A DNA stretch of 46,545 nucleotides from IMG/VR virus record IMGVR_UViG_3300020192_000020, positions 1-46,545 of that record, one strand, 5' to 3'. The notes under the pieces were generated by a model. That model did no database searches and was not told the DNA's origin. It was given only the letters and a program-made list of their open reading frames with translations. Numbering within the stretch: the first letter of the stretch is position 1; the number at the start of each line of letters is the position of its first letter. This document shows, piece by piece, positions 7,767-16,632 of the stretch. Both the position numbers and the translations under genes were made by a program. The stretch is from a virus.

Positions 7767-8936
7767 GTGACCGCACTCACCTCCACTGGTCTCGAGATCC
7801 GCACACAGGGACAGATCCAGGCAGATCTGGAGACGGCGGAGCGCGCTGAGGTCTCGGCCGATCTCGATCTGTCGACGTCCAGCCCCCTAGGGCAGATCAA
7901 CCGGATCTTCGCCAGGGCCCTCAGGCTGGGCGAGGAGGGGCTAGCTGCGCTCTACGCAGCAATAGACCCCGACTCCGCGTCCGGTGACGCCCTGCTCCGC
8001 CTCAGTGCCTTGACGGGCACCTACCGCGAGGCCGCGAGCAAGACCCGCGTGCTGGGTACCATCGACCTAGATGCGGGGGTGTATGCGATCGGCGCGATCG
8101 TGGTGGCCCCTGATGGTCGCCCCGAAGATCGCCTGTCCAATATCGAACAGATCACCACGGCGGGCGGCAAAGAGCCCATGCTTTTCGACGCGGAGATCGC
8201 CGGCGCGTTGGACGTCACCGCGAACACGCTAACGATTGCTAGTCCGTTAGCCGGCGTCAACTATGTAGATTCGAATCAAGACGGCGTCACGGGATCTCCG
8301 ATCGAGACCGAGGCTGCACTACGTCTTCGCCGCCGCTCAGAGGTGGAGTCCCCGGGATCGAGTTCCGCGGCCGGCATCGTGGCAGACCTGACCCGAGAGA
8401 TCGCAGCCATCATATCCGCGAGCGTGACCGAGAATGACACGGATGGAGTCGTCGACTCTGTGCCCGCGCACTCGATTGAAGCCATCGTGTATGGGCCGCT
8501 GAGTCCGACAGCGGCTGAGAACGAGGAAGTCGCGTTGCAGATCCTCGCGAGCAAGGCGGCGGGAATCGGGACCTATGGCAACACTTCGGTCACCGTGGTG
8601 GACCCCGAGGGGCAGAGCAAGCTCGTACGATTCACCCGTCCGACGCTCGTGCCTGCTACGATCACCCTGTCTATCTTGGTTAATTCCACCACGTATGCGG
8701 GGGACACTGCGCTGGCCGAGCACCTCGCCGATCGCGCTCTCGAGGAGTGGATTCCTGGCCTGGACGTATCGTGGTCTCAGGTGCTCGGATGGGCGCACGA
8801 GGTCCAGGGCGTGCTGCGAGCCACCACGATCAACGTGGGCGGGGGCGCGTTCGTCAACGTGGCGATCTCGACTCGACAGATCGCCACCCTAGAGAGCACC
8901 GATATCACCGTCACCAGCGCCGGAGCTACGCCGTGA
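7767..8936 (+). CDS. Baseplate wedge protein J-like
   Basis: A 389-residue protein starting at GTG 7767, with the Baseplate_J pattern: an N-terminal helix (GLEIRTQGQIQADLETAERA), a central beta region with NYVDSNQDGVTGSPIETE followed by 'RLRRRSEVESPGSSSAAGI', and a C-terminal alpha/beta part (LAEHLADRALEEWIPGLDVSW). The 'ETEAALRLRRRSE' region is the most diagnostic. J proteins form the wedge ring around the hub. Its stop overlaps the next start as GTGA. Confidence 0.85.
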   Translation: MTALTSTGLEIRTQGQIQADLETAERAEVSADLDLSTSSPLGQINRIFARALRLGEEGLAALYAAIDPDSASGDALLRLSALTGTYREAASKTRVLGTIDLDAGVYAIGAIVVAPDGRPEDRLSNIEQITTAGGKEPMLFDAEIAGALDVTANTLTIASPLAGVNYVDSNQDGVTGSPIETEAALRLRRRSEVESPGSSSAAGIVADLTREIAAIISASVTENDTDGVVDSVPAHSIEAIVYGPLSPTAAENEEVALQILASKAAGIGTYGNTSVTVVDPEGQSKLVRFTRPTLVPATITLSILVNSTTYAGDTALAEHLADRALEEWIPGLDVSWSQVLGWAHEVQGVLRATTINVGGGAFVNVAISTRQIATLESTDITVTSAGATP

Positions 8937-9235
8937 CGATCACCTTCAAGCGCGGCGACACGATCCGAATCCCCGGCCAGCTCTCCGATGCCGACGGGCT
9001 CCTAGATCTCACAGGCTACGACCTAGCGTGTTGGGCTGTTGGCGGGACCAGCACCGTGGTGCTCACGATCGCTGCCGGCGTGGCGCTAGGATCCTTCGAG
9101 ATCACGGCGGCCGATACCAGTGGCTGGACGCTGGGAGCCTACGCGCTGGACATCAGGTATGGGCCCACGGGCGGAGACTCCCTGTCGACTGCCACGTTTA
9201 GCATCCTGATCGAGCGCGAGATCACGGCCCGGTGA
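8933..9235 (+). CDS. Small baseplate-associated or upper fibre protein
   Basis: A 100-residue, beta-rich protein of unknown family beginning [20 protein letters not shown], a pattern seen in baseplate upper-protein N-termini (an immunoglobulin-like fold is likely). It starts at GTG 8933 within the J stop and its stop overlaps the collagen-like gene (GTGA), so it should be made with both. Inference: a connector between baseplate and fibre. No firm function is assigned. Confidence 0.55.
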   Translation: MTITFKRGDTIRIPGQLSDADGLLDLTGYDLACWAVGGTSTVVLTIAAGVALGSFEITAADTSGWTLGAYALDIRYGPTGGDSLSTATFSILIEREITAR

Positions 9236-9927
9236 CGATCACGATCACCCCGAGCAGGTCGACTGTATCGATCGACGCAGCTAGCGGAGAGCTATCCCTG
9301 GTAGTGGCTCGCCCGCATGTGGCGATCGGCCTGTCGGGCACGCAGGGCGTCGCTGGACCCGCGGGCTCGCAGGGCTCGACGGGCTCGACCGGACCCGCGG
9401 GCTCGACCGGACCCGCCGGACCGCAGGGCGATGCGGGCGTGGCTGGACCGCAGGGCTCGACCGGACCCGCGGGCTCGACGGGTAGCGCGGGGCCGCAGGG
9501 CGTCGCAGGGTCTACGGGCTCGACTGGACCCGCAGGGTCTACGGGCTCGACTGGGTCTACAGGCTCGACCGGACCCGCCGGACCACAGGGCGATGCGGGC
9601 GTGGCTGGATCCACCGGACCACAGGGCTCGACTGGACCCGCGGGACCCGACGGACCGCAGGGCGTCGCTGGACCCGCGGGCTCGACTGGACCCGCAGGCT
9701 CGACGGGATCACAGGGTCCTCAGGGCGTCGCTGGACCCGACGGACCGCAGGGCGTCGCAGGCTCTACGGGCGCCGCGGGCTCGACGGGAGCACAGGGCCC
9801 GCAGGGCGTCGCCGGACCTGACGGGCCGCAGGGCGATCCTGGCGGTTTCGTCGGCAACATCGACGGCGGGACTCCGTCGTCGTCGTCTGGGCCTGGGGTT
9901 TTTGCGATCGATGGAGGTGCACCGTGA
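9232..9927 (+). CDS. Collagen-like tail fibre protein
   Basis: A 231-residue protein. After about 35 residues of ordinary sequence, residues about 40-205 are almost uninterrupted Gly-X-Y triplets ([16 protein letters not shown] and similar), then a short Gly/Ser-rich C-terminus. Such segments fold as triple helices and form thin shafts in phage fibres. The DNA is correspondingly repetitive (GGACCCGCGGGCTCGAC-type units), a substrate for length change by recombination. The start is GTG 9232, overlapping the upstream gene. Adhesive domains are probably supplied by the following genes. Confidence 0.85.
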   Translation: MTITITPSRSTVSIDAASGELSLVVARPHVAIGLSGTQGVAGPAGSQGSTGSTGPAGSTGPAGPQGDAGVAGPQGSTGPAGSTGSAGPQGVAGSTGSTGPAGSTGSTGSTGSTGPAGPQGDAGVAGSTGPQGSTGPAGPDGPQGVAGPAGSTGPAGSTGSQGPQGVAGPDGPQGVAGSTGAAGSTGAQGPQGVAGPDGPQGDPGGFVGNIDGGTPSSSSGPGVFAIDGGAP

Positions 9928-10946
9928 GTGTCACGATTCAACTGCGCGGCGGCACTGCCGCCCAGTGGACTACGGCAGACCCTGTGCTCGCGATCCGCGA
10001 GCTGGGCCTAGAGACTGACACGTTGGCGTACAAGATCGGCGACGGCACTAGTGCCTGGACGGCCCTCGCGTATCGCGTGCTCTCTGGGACCATGACCGCA
10101 CTACTACTAGAGAGCTACGACGGCGCGACGGAGCCCAGCGCGCCGTCCCCCGGCTTTCTGACGGTGTATGGCAAGGATATCGCCGGAAGGCAGATGCTCA
10201 AATGGCGCGGGCCCTCGGGGCTGGATACGCCCGTCCAGGAAGCACTATTTTCAAACGCCGTAGCGTTGATCACCCCGAATACTACGTCGTCCTTCTTGCC
10301 GATCGGCACCGTGACATTCACCGCGGTCGGCACCGTGAGCACTCCGACACTGGCTGTCGGGTCCCTGAGGCTGTCAACGAAGCGAGCGATCGCCACCAGC
10401 GCAGCTGTCGCGAACTCTGCATCTGAGCTGCGTGTGGCGCAGACACAGTGTTGGCGCGGCGACGGGGCGGGGCTCGGCGGCTTCTTTTTCTCGGCGCGCT
10501 TCGGTGCGTCATCGGCTGTGGCGGGACAGCGGCTGTTCGTGGGATTGACCAGCTCCACAAGCGCCATAGCTACGACTCAGGACCCCGCGACGCTGACGAA
10601 CTGCGTCGGTGTGGGCAACGCTGCCGCGGACGCGAATCTACAGGTCTTGGTCAATGACGGTTCGGGCAGTGCGATCAAGACAGATCTCGGGGCCTCGTTT
10701 CCGGTGCCCTCGAGTTCGAACAACGCCATGTACCAGCTGGACCTTTTCGCTGCGCCCAACGCATCGGTGATCGGGTATCGAGTCTCGCATCTGGTCACGG
10801 GGTCTGTGGCTACGGGATCGCTCGGCGGCGCGGAGCTGCCGGCGAGCACGGTATTCTTGGCCCCGCACTTCTACATGAACAACAACGGTGTGGCTAGCTC
10901 GGTGATCCTCGACTTTTACCGCTACTATTTGGCCACGGATACGTGA
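9924..10946 (+). CDS. Tail fibre/receptor-binding protein with Mtd_N-type start
   Basis: A 340-residue protein. Residues 1-50 ([20 protein letters not shown], then the [14 protein letters not shown] segment) match the major tropism determinant N-terminal domain that caps many fibre proteins and binds the baseplate. The rest is a beta-rich, Ser/Thr/Ala-rich domain with no recognised fold, possibly a lectin-like jelly roll judged by the aromatic end segment ([11 protein letters not shown]). It starts at GTG 9924 inside the collagen gene stop. Likely role: host receptor recognition. Confidence 0.75.
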   Translation: MSVTIQLRGGTAAQWTTADPVLAIRELGLETDTLAYKIGDGTSAWTALAYRVLSGTMTALLLESYDGATEPSAPSPGFLTVYGKDIAGRQMLKWRGPSGLDTPVQEALFSNAVALITPNTTSSFLPIGTVTFTAVGTVSTPTLAVGSLRLSTKRAIATSAAVANSASELRVAQTQCWRGDGAGLGGFFFSARFGASSAVAGQRLFVGLTSSTSAIATTQDPATLTNCVGVGNAAADANLQVLVNDGSGSAIKTDLGASFPVPSSSNNAMYQLDLFAAPNASVIGYRVSHLVTGSVATGSLGGAELPASTVFLAPHFYMNNNGVASSVILDFYRYYLATDT

Positions 10947-10957
10947 TAAGATAGCAG

Positions 10958-12292
10958 ATGGCGATCACCACTCTACCCACTCGCGGGCCTGCCGATCTCG
11001 GGGTCGCGCTCACGAACACGCGAGCGCCGATCGCAAACGAACTGAGCGCGGTCAACGTGGAGGCCGCCAAAGATCGCATCATCGAGATCGCCACGGAAGT
11101 GGGTCTGTCGGACGGGTCTACGGCGGGATCGATCAACGCGACGCTCACGGCTCGCATACCCAGCGACGATGACCCAAACAACATCGCATCAGCCGCGGAC
11201 CCTGGAGTCGCAGTCAAGTACTCACGTGGGGATCACGAGCACGCACTACCGATCCAGACCCTAGTGACCGTGCTCGGCGCGAACGTCACCGCGCCGACGA
11301 TTGACTTCAACGGCGTCACCCTGACCGGTGTCGACACCCCCGTCAACGCGACCGACGTCACGAACAAAGCATATGTTGACGCCGCTGTAGTCGGCGGCGG
11401 AGTGCCCTCGTCACGCACGATCACCGCAGGTACCGGGCTCACCGGAGGCGGCGATCTCACGGCCGACCGTACCCTGACTGTCGACATCGCTGGGACCAAC
11501 CCACTGCCGATCGGGACGGCGGCTCCCGGTTCGTCCGGCAAGGTGTCGGACAGAGACCACGTGCACGCGCATGGCGCGCAGACGGGACCCACGAATCACG
11601 CGCTCGCGACGAAGTCAGCGCATGGCTTCCTAGACTCCGCCGACTACGATCGCGTGATCGGTGCCTCGCAGAACCAAGAGATTGTTTTTCGCGAAGAATT
11701 CGAGGCCGGTGTGCCTCTCGGCTGGACCGGTGCGGTCACGGGCGCTGGGGCTACCGTCGCGCTCGTAGTAGGCGGATCCACCTATGGATCGCTGCTGCGC
11801 CTCTACGTCGGGACTACTGCGACCGGTACTGCGCAGATAGATAGGTCGCTGAATCATTTCTACACGAACCGGTATTCCCAGTTTTCGTGGTCGGTCAAGG
11901 CCTTCGTTTCAGCGCTCTCGACGGGCGCCGAGGAATACGATTTGTTCGTCTGTTACAGCGGCGTCAACGGCGTCTCGTTCAGTTACGACCGCAACACCTC
12001 GCTGAACTGGCAGACTACGCGATGGGCGGCAGGGGTGCCGACGCACACGGCGACCACCGTAGTCGCCGACACTGCTATACACTCATTTGGTTGGGTGTGG
12101 ACCTCGGCGGCCGGAGGGACCGTGACTCTATCGATCGACGGCGTAGCGGTTGGAGTGGCGTACACAGGAGTCACTTTCGCGGCCATCAACCTGACTGCGG
12201 GCCGTATGGTGAAGAGCGCAGGCACCGTGCCTCCGTTCGCTTACCTGGACTTTACTGAGGGCGTGGGCACGCTCGCGACCCCGAGGAGCTGA
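10958..12292 (+). CDS. Second tail fibre protein
   Basis: A 444-residue protein. Residues about 60-95 (IPSDDDPNNIASAADPGVAVKYS then HEHA) and 125-190 (NATDVTNKAYVDAAV, then TAGTGLTGGGDLTADRTL) are standard fibre-shaft modules found in many phages. From about residue 240 there is a new domain beginning VFREEFEAGVPLGWTG, which looks like a beta-sandwich carbohydrate-binding module (sandwich inferred, not proven). A potential second adhesin beside the 9924 product. It begins 11 bases after the previous stop. Confidence 0.75.
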   Translation: MAITTLPTRGPADLGVALTNTRAPIANELSAVNVEAAKDRIIEIATEVGLSDGSTAGSINATLTARIPSDDDPNNIASAADPGVAVKYSRGDHEHALPIQTLVTVLGANVTAPTIDFNGVTLTGVDTPVNATDVTNKAYVDAAVVGGGVPSSRTITAGTGLTGGGDLTADRTLTVDIAGTNPLPIGTAAPGSSGKVSDRDHVHAHGAQTGPTNHALATKSAHGFLDSADYDRVIGASQNQEIVFREEFEAGVPLGWTGAVTGAGATVALVVGGSTYGSLLRLYVGTTATGTAQIDRSLNHFYTNRYSQFSWSVKAFVSALSTGAEEYDLFVCYSGVNGVSFSYDRNTSLNWQTTRWAAGVPTHTATTVVADTAIHSFGWVWTSAAGGTVTLSIDGVAVGVAYTGVTFAAINLTAGRMVKSAGTVPPFAYLDFTEGVGTLATPRS

Positions 12293-12293
12293 T

Positions 12294-12554
12294 ATGGCGT
12301 ACCAGATCGTGATCGACAGTGTCTTGGGCAGCAAGATGCAGGTGAGCGTGGTCGAGTATTCGGAGACGAGCGTCCGATGCATCGAGACCTTTATGATGAC
12401 GATCACCAATGGCGACCCCAAGGCGGATCTGCTCGCCGCGGCGAAGGTCCGCGCGCTCGCGTCGATAGCCGCGGACACCGGCGAGGTCAGACCCGGTGAC
12501 CATGGTGACGAGCGAGACCTCGTGGGAGGGGTTTTCGCGCTCAAGGTAGGCTAG
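12294..12554 (+). CDS. Small hypothetical fibre-associated protein
   Basis: An 86-residue protein starting one base after the fibre stop. It opens with a beta hairpin (AYQIVIDSVLGSKMQVSVVE) and has a helix rich in Ala in the middle. No family is recognised. Its place between fibre and DUF2612-like genes suggests a fibre chaperone or small baseplate part, which is inference only. Confidence 0.55.
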   Translation: MAYQIVIDSVLGSKMQVSVVEYSETSVRCIETFMMTITNGDPKADLLAAAKVRALASIAADTGEVRPGDHGDERDLVGGVFALKVG

Positions 12555-12557
12555 CCC

Positions 12558-13277
12558 GTGTCTGCGCTGCCCTACTCCCTACCGACCACGCTCCCCGGAG
12601 ATGCGACCACGCCCAGCCCCGCTGGCGCTGTCACTCCCGGGGGCGGTGTCGATGGCACACTAACCGGGATCGACGATCTGTGCGGTCAGTCGATAGCGCT
12701 GCTCCTGTCGCAGTACTCCGAGAGCCCGCTACTACAGGGCTTGCTCTGCGCGATCGTCGATCAAGAGCAGGAGATCGACGACGCTACGGCCGCGGTGTAT
12801 GAGCGCGTGCTCGACGTCGAGAACGCGGAGGGGGTCAACCTGGAAATCCTAGGGCGTATCGTGGGCGAGGTGCGAAACGGCGAGACCGACGCTCTCTTTC
12901 GGCGCGCGATTCTCACGCGCGTCTTGGTCAATCGCTCGCAGGGTCGGATACAGGATCTAATCGATATCATCCGCACATACGCGGCGCTCACGGGCGCAGA
13001 CTCAGTGTGGATCCAGGACGTCCAGCCGGCGCGCCTAGAGGTCCGCGTCAACGCGGAGTTGGTTGTCCCGGGGGCCGGCCTACTGGCCCGCCTGAAGCGC
13101 GCCAAGGCCGCTGGCGTGGCACTGTCACTGATAGTGGGCACGCCCGGCGTGCCGGCGAATCGTCTGTTCATCTTGGGCGATTCGTCGGCGACATATCCGA
13201 ACGACAACACGACCCAGGGAATGGGCGACACGCTCGATGCCGCCGTGGGCGGATACCTATCCACCGTGCTAGTCTAG
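12558..13277 (+). CDS. Baseplate wedge/tail protein I-like (DUF2612)
   Basis: A 239-residue protein starting at GTG 12558. The core (about residues 45-190) has the DUF2612/tail protein I pattern: LLSQYSESPLLQGLL, AVYERVLDVENAEGVNLEILGRIVGE, then an FRRAILTRVLVNRSQGRIQDLIDIIR helix (only key parts given) and a beta end. These proteins pair with J-like proteins in the baseplate wedge. It lies later than usual, after the fibres. Confidence 0.75.
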   Translation: MSALPYSLPTTLPGDATTPSPAGAVTPGGGVDGTLTGIDDLCGQSIALLLSQYSESPLLQGLLCAIVDQEQEIDDATAAVYERVLDVENAEGVNLEILGRIVGEVRNGETDALFRRAILTRVLVNRSQGRIQDLIDIIRTYAALTGADSVWIQDVQPARLEVRVNAELVVPGAGLLARLKRAKAAGVALSLIVGTPGVPANRLFILGDSSATYPNDNTTQGMGDTLDAAVGGYLSTVLV

Positions 13278-13280
13278 TGG

Positions 13281-13529
13281 GTGGATTCGTCCCTTCTGAT
13301 CGCGCTCGGGTTCTTCGTCGGCGCCTTGACTTTTTTGGTCAAGGTCTGCGCGCCGGAGTTCGCCAGTTTGATCCGCGCAGCTGCGGAGTACCTCCGCGCC
13401 CGCGCTGATGTAGAGCGCGGGAGGTACGTCGAGAAGATCGCACACCTCGAGGCGGACGTAGCCCGCCTCGAAATGGCCAACCGCGCTCTCTGGTCAGAGA
13501 TCGCCGAACTCAGGAGTTCCCTCAAATGA
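13281..13529 (+). CDS. Membrane-anchored coiled-coil protein (possible spanin or holin partner)
   Basis: An 82-residue protein starting at GTG 13281. Residues 4-20 (LLIALGFFVGALTFLVK) form one membrane span, and residues 38-80 form a charged coiled coil (EKIAHLEADVARLEMANRAL). This architecture, cytoplasmic stub plus periplasmic coil, resembles inner-membrane spanin or Rz-like subunits. It overlaps the next holin-like gene by ATGA. No sequence family is recognised, so function is inferred from topology and neighbours. Confidence 0.6.
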   Translation: MDSSLLIALGFFVGALTFLVKVCAPEFASLIRAAAEYLRARADVERGRYVEKIAHLEADVARLEMANRALWSEIAELRSSLK

Positions 13530-13714
13530 AGTCAGTATCTTGGCCCGCCGTGGTCGCACTCGCAGTGCTCGTGATCGGTGGTGTATCCGCCGCTGTGCTG
13601 GTCCCTGCCAGCACTTGGCCGTTGATCCCTATCGAGGTGATCGCCGCATCTGCCGTGTCGATCGCGGCTGGCGTCGCGGGGTTGTTCATGACCCCTCCAC
13701 AGGGCGAAAAGTGA
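13526..13714 (+). CDS. Small two-span membrane protein, holin-like
   Basis: A 62-residue protein with two hydrophobic segments (about residues 7-28, AVVALAVLVIGGVSAAVLV, and 33-55, IPIEVIAASAVSIAAGVAGLF) separated by a short turn, and a polar C-terminus. Size and topology fit small holins. It lies in a run of three overlapping membrane genes near the endolysin, although the amidase itself is on the other strand at 14594. Start ATG 13526 overlaps the upstream stop. Confidence 0.55.
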   Translation: MKSVSWPAVVALAVLVIGGVSAAVLVPASTWPLIPIEVIAASAVSIAAGVAGLFMTPPQGEK

Positions 13715-13785
13715 CGCGCGCCCTCTACCTGTGGGCATGCGTCATGTGCCTGTTCGCAGGCTCCGCAGTGCTCGTGCTACGCTAG
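13711..13785 (+). CDS. Tiny membrane peptide (24 residues)
   Basis: A GTG-initiated frame within the stop of the holin-like gene (GTGA overlap) encodes MTRALYLWACVMCLFAGSAV followed by LVLR: a single membrane span with two cysteines. Its stop lies 3 bases before the next gene. The tight spacing is the main reason for calling it; it is too short for family recognition. It may be a lysis accessory peptide. Confidence 0.4.
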   Translation: MTRALYLWACVMCLFAGSAVLVLR

Positions 13786-13788
13786 ACG

Positions 13789-14592
13789 ATGGCACGCCCC
13801 ACCGACGGTCCGCTATTCGCGACTGACACGAATTTCGCGGCAGACGGCGATCCCTGGTCGAGCACTCCGACACGCGTAGATCCGGGCGCATCCCGGACCG
13901 CAGAGGGCTACGAGCCGGGGAATCTCTTACCGGCTCAGTGGTTGAATCACAGGCTGGGTGTCCAGGGCGACTGGGCGTCGTACTTCTCGACCGTGATCGA
14001 CGCCGACGACGAGCACACCTACCCCGTAGCCAAGACGGCGACGCGATACCTGGTACCCGGATGCGACCTGAAGCCCGGTATCTCCGAGCTGGACGGGGCC
14101 GGAATCTACATACCTGCGGATCCGGACAACTCATGGCATCCGGGAATCCTGCCCGTCGGTAGCCGGTTCACTGCCGCAGGCGGACCCGGAGGGCGGGACT
14201 TGCTGATCCCCACGACGCACTCGATCTGTAGCTCGCCGTACAACGAGGGGATCCTGCCAGTCCAGGAGGTCTTGGCGAACGGGTTCGTTCTGACACAAGT
14301 AGAGTTCTACGTAACGCCGAACAACACGTCAGCCACGGCAGACGACAGAATGCAGGTCAGCGTCGGATACTGGGGTCTTGTGGGATCGACGATCGTTACA
14401 TTGGCGACATCGCCCGTCGACAACGTATCGACGTTGCACGTAGTGACGCTGACCGGTCTGACGTTTGAAGGGGACCGCGAATATCGGATCCCTGTGCTAC
14501 TCGTGCGCGCCAGTAAGGATGCCGCAAGTACCCCGAATATGTTCCTCGGTGCGGGCCTGCGGTATACCTACCAGGGGCCTCGGGCCTACTGA
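13789..14592 (+). CDS. Hypothetical structural protein at end of tail operon
   Basis: A 267-residue protein, last in the rightward structural operon. The first 70 residues (FATDTNFAADGDPWSSTPT, then NLLPAQWLNHRLG) resemble the N-terminal attachment segments of phage fibre-like proteins; the rest is beta-rich and ends in aromatic residues (YTYQGPRAY). No enzymatic motif is evident. Its stop is one base from the stop of the convergent amidase gene, with no terminator hairpin between. Confidence 0.6.
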   Translation: MARPTDGPLFATDTNFAADGDPWSSTPTRVDPGASRTAEGYEPGNLLPAQWLNHRLGVQGDWASYFSTVIDADDEHTYPVAKTATRYLVPGCDLKPGISELDGAGIYIPADPDNSWHPGILPVGSRFTAAGGPGGRDLLIPTTHSICSSPYNEGILPVQEVLANGFVLTQVEFYVTPNNTSATADDRMQVSVGYWGLVGSTIVTLATSPVDNVSTLHVVTLTGLTFEGDREYRIPVLLVRASKDAASTPNMFLGAGLRYTYQGPRAY

Positions 14593-14593
14593 G

Positions 14594-15190
14594 CTAGTAC
14601 CTGACCTTGGAGCCGCGCGGCTCCCACGACTCGGGGATAGCGCGACCCGTGCCCAGCGTGAGATCTGGATCTGTCTCGAGACCGAGCGTGCGCGCGTACG
14701 GTACCAGCTCGGACCATATCTCCTGACTGGGATCTCGGCGCCGCATCGCGCTGCTCTGGCGATGCGCATACAGCCACACCAGAGGCATGCCCTCCGCACG
14801 TCCGAGGCACACGAGGGCATGCAGCGCCTCCATGGCGGTCTCCAGAGTGCGGCGAGTCAGCACGCCCACGCCCTCCCCGGCATAGACCCCCTCGATCTCG
14901 AGACAGAGAGTCTCGGGATTGAGCCCGTTCGCGTGGTTCACATACCACGTCAACGGAGCCGCCAACACGCACTCACCGGTCGTGAACGCGAGCGCGTGAC
15001 ACGCCACATCGAGGGCGCGTCGATACCTAGGCTGACCTCGCTTCGCGCCAAACACGCAGTCTGTTTGGTGGAGCACGATCCCGACGACCGAGCTAGGGTC
15101 ACGGATCACAGGCTTTCCGTTGATCGTCTTGATCTTGCGGATCCCGCGGACGGGGGCGGGCGATCGTTCGGAGCGTAAATCGTAGATCAT
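14594..15190 (-). CDS. N-acetylmuramoyl-L-alanine amidase endolysin (Amidase_2/PGRP fold)
   Basis: A 198-residue amidase that should cut the bond between muramic acid and L-Ala in peptidoglycan and release progeny. Visible motifs: VVGIVLHQTD (zinc-ligand His near residue 41), a second His in VACHALAF (about 64), the HANGLNPETLCLEIEG strand, and AHRQSS...RRDPSQEIW near residue 150, where the last His and the Asp/Ser region complete the site. There is no separate cell-wall-binding domain and no signal peptide, so a holin is needed. The start overlaps the stop of a tiny membrane gene (ATGA). Confidence 0.85.
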   Translation of the reverse strand: MIYDLRSERSPAPVRGIRKIKTINGKPVIRDPSSVVGIVLHQTDCVFGAKRGQPRYRRALDVACHALAFTTGECVLAAPLTWYVNHANGLNPETLCLEIEGVYAGEGVGVLTRRTLETAMEALHALVCLGRAEGMPLVWLYAHRQSSAMRRRDPSQEIWSELVPYARTLGLETDPDLTLGTGRAIPESWEPRGSKVRY

Positions 15191-15267
15191 GAGAACAGCA
15201 TCCCTAGTACAAACCCGATGATTAGAGCGCCCAAAACGGCCTCGAACAGCTGATTATCCTCGCTCAC
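15187..15267 (-). CDS. Tiny membrane peptide upstream of endolysin (26 residues)
   Basis: A frame from GTG 15267 to TGA 15187 encodes an acidic start (MSEDNQLFEAV) followed by one hydrophobic span (LGALIIGFVLGMLFS). It is coupled on both sides: GTGA with the methylase stop and ATGA with the endolysin start. Such exact overlaps at both ends are strong evidence that it is translated. A single-span peptide directly before an endolysin is a reasonable small holin or antiholin candidate, though very short. Confidence 0.55.
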   Translation of the reverse strand: MSEDNQLFEAVLGALIIGFVLGMLFS

Positions 15268-15749
15268 CAGACCACCCCGATGTCGCCGAACACGTCGCGA
15301 AAACGGCTAAACTGATTGCCGAAGTAAAACACGGTCGACCCCACGGTGTTGCCCTTGACTGGCAGACCTGATGCTGGATCGATGAACGCGATCCTCCCTC
15401 GGAGTAGGCATGTCGAGTCCGCCAGCCGGACCATGTGATGCCACCATCGGGCGTCCGTACGAGCGGGCACCAGAGCTATTCGCTCGCATCCCGACTCACT
15501 AGTGATCTTGTGAGACCAGTCCTTCAACGCCCGGCCGTAGGGCGGATTGATGAACACCAGCGATCCCTCCGGGCACACCCAGGGCTCGGTCAGACCCCCC
15601 GCGCTCATGTACCGTGTCGCCCCCGTCGGGTTGGTCGGCGTGGTGCACGGATCCAGGCCTATCGGCGCGACGCGCCGCACAAGGTTCAAGAAGCTCTCTG
15701 GGGTCTGCCAGTCAGTGGATTTACAGGATAGCTCGTGTGGTGACGTCAT
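15264..15749 (-). CDS. Phage DNA N6-adenine methyltransferase (Dam, PF05869-type)
   Basis: A 161-residue methyltransferase of the compact phage Dam family. The N-terminus has STDWQTPESFLNLV, followed by IGLDPCTTPTN (AdoMet loop equivalent), the catalytic FINPPYGRALKDW (NPPY about residue 68-71), a LVPARTDARWWH motif and LLRGRIAFID. These are the family hallmarks in order. It transfers a methyl group from S-adenosylmethionine to adenine N6, probably to protect phage DNA from restriction or to mark replication. Length is standard. Confidence 0.88.
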   Translation of the reverse strand: MTSPHELSCKSTDWQTPESFLNLVRRVAPIGLDPCTTPTNPTGATRYMSAGGLTEPWVCPEGSLVFINPPYGRALKDWSHKITSESGCERIALVPARTDARWWHHMVRLADSTCLLRGRIAFIDPASGLPVKGNTVGSTVFYFGNQFSRFRDVFGDIGVVW

Positions 15750-16060
15750 GACTTCCTCACTAGGGGATTGGGCTCACGAAGGCCACGCCAGATGAAGCGC
15801 AGCTTCCGAACGATGTGCTCGACACCCAGTTCATAGGTCGTCAGGTGCTGGTAGTCGCTGACAACACGAAGGACGGTGTAGATATCGCTGCTGCGCGTCC
15901 CCTGTCCGTCGATGGTGCTCGACATCAGCCGAGAGCACGCATCCGCTAGCTCGGCGGACAGCGGGTCCGTGATCGACCAGCGGTCTCCCACATCGTCAGC
16001 CACTCCGAACCAGAGCAGACCGTGCCTCCGCATCCTGAGTACGCCGGTGGTAGCGCTCAT
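15746..16060 (-). CDS. Hypothetical protein
   Basis: A 104-residue basic protein beginning MSATTGVLRMRRHGLLWFGV. I chose ATG 16060 over an upstream start at 16231 because it overlaps the previous stop (ATGA) and has a good ribosome site (GAGGAAATC). There are no cysteine clusters or clear motifs; the C-terminus (FIWRGLREPNPLVRKS) is basic. It is coupled to the methylase on one side and to the coiled-coil protein on the other. Confidence 0.65.
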   Translation of the reverse strand: MSATTGVLRMRRHGLLWFGVADDVGDRWSITDPLSAELADACSRLMSSTIDGQGTRSSDIYTVLRVVSDYQHLTTYELGVEHIVRKLRFIWRGLREPNPLVRKS

Positions 16061-16632
16061 GATTTCCTCACTCGGATTTGGGCCACTTGCTCGAAATCGA
16101 TACCTGGGATAGAGGGGGCCTGGCCCGTACGGATGCAGTCCCGGATGTACGCCTTGACTTTGGTCAGATCGATCATGAGGTACTCGGCCGGGACCTGGGC
16201 CACGTGCACCGCACGCACCTCGTAGCCCCACGACTCGGAGACACCGGAGATCCGCACGTCAGCGGGCAGCGCAGCGAGCGCGCGGTTGCCCTCGGCGGCC
16301 GACCCGAGCCGTGCGATCTCTAGCGCCTCCAGTCGGGCGTGCTCACGCGCCTGGATGGCGTCCCGCAGTCGTCCGCGGATCAGACCGTCCACCCGCTCTA
16401 GCTCGTCCAGCGCCTGCCTATAGCGCGCGTCGACCTCGCGGCCGCCGTCGAGGTGGGGCTGTTTTTCGATCTTGCGCGCGGCGTCCACTTCGGAGATCAC
16501 CCTGGCGATCTCACGTAGTAGCGCGCCCGCGGTCTGCTCGTCCTCAGGTGTCGCGAGAGGGTGCACCTCGACGATCTGCCAGATGCGGAGAGCCTGCTGT
16601 TTTGCTAGCACGATGGCGTCATTCATAGTCAT
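16057..16632 (-). CDS. Conserved phage coiled-coil protein of replication module
   Basis: A 191-residue protein with a long charged helical N-terminal half (about residues 25-110, including VDAARKIEKQPHLDGGREVD) and a compact C-terminal domain with 'VRISGVSESWGYEV', VPAEYLMIDLTKVKAYI and SIPGIDFEQVAQIRVR. The same layout occurs in phage proteins found beside recombination nucleases and ssDNA-annealing genes; the biochemical role is unknown to me. It overlaps its neighbours at both ends (ATGA and 14 bases). Confidence 0.65.
   Translation of the reverse strand: MTMNDAIVLAKQQALRIWQIVEVHPLATPEDEQTAGALLREIARVISEVDAARKIEKQPHLDGGREVDARYRQALDELERVDGLIRGRLRDAIQAREHARLEALEIARLGSAAEGNRALAALPADVRISGVSESWGYEVRAVHVAQVPAEYLMIDLTKVKAYIRDCIRTGQAPSIPGIDFEQVAQIRVRKS

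Noticed and set aside
9222-9614. Leftward Pro-rich frame opposite the collagen gene
   Set aside because: It is the antisense shadow of the Gly-X-Y repeat codons.
14585-14600. Terminator between convergent tail and endolysin genes
   Set aside because: The stops are one base apart and no hairpin is visible.
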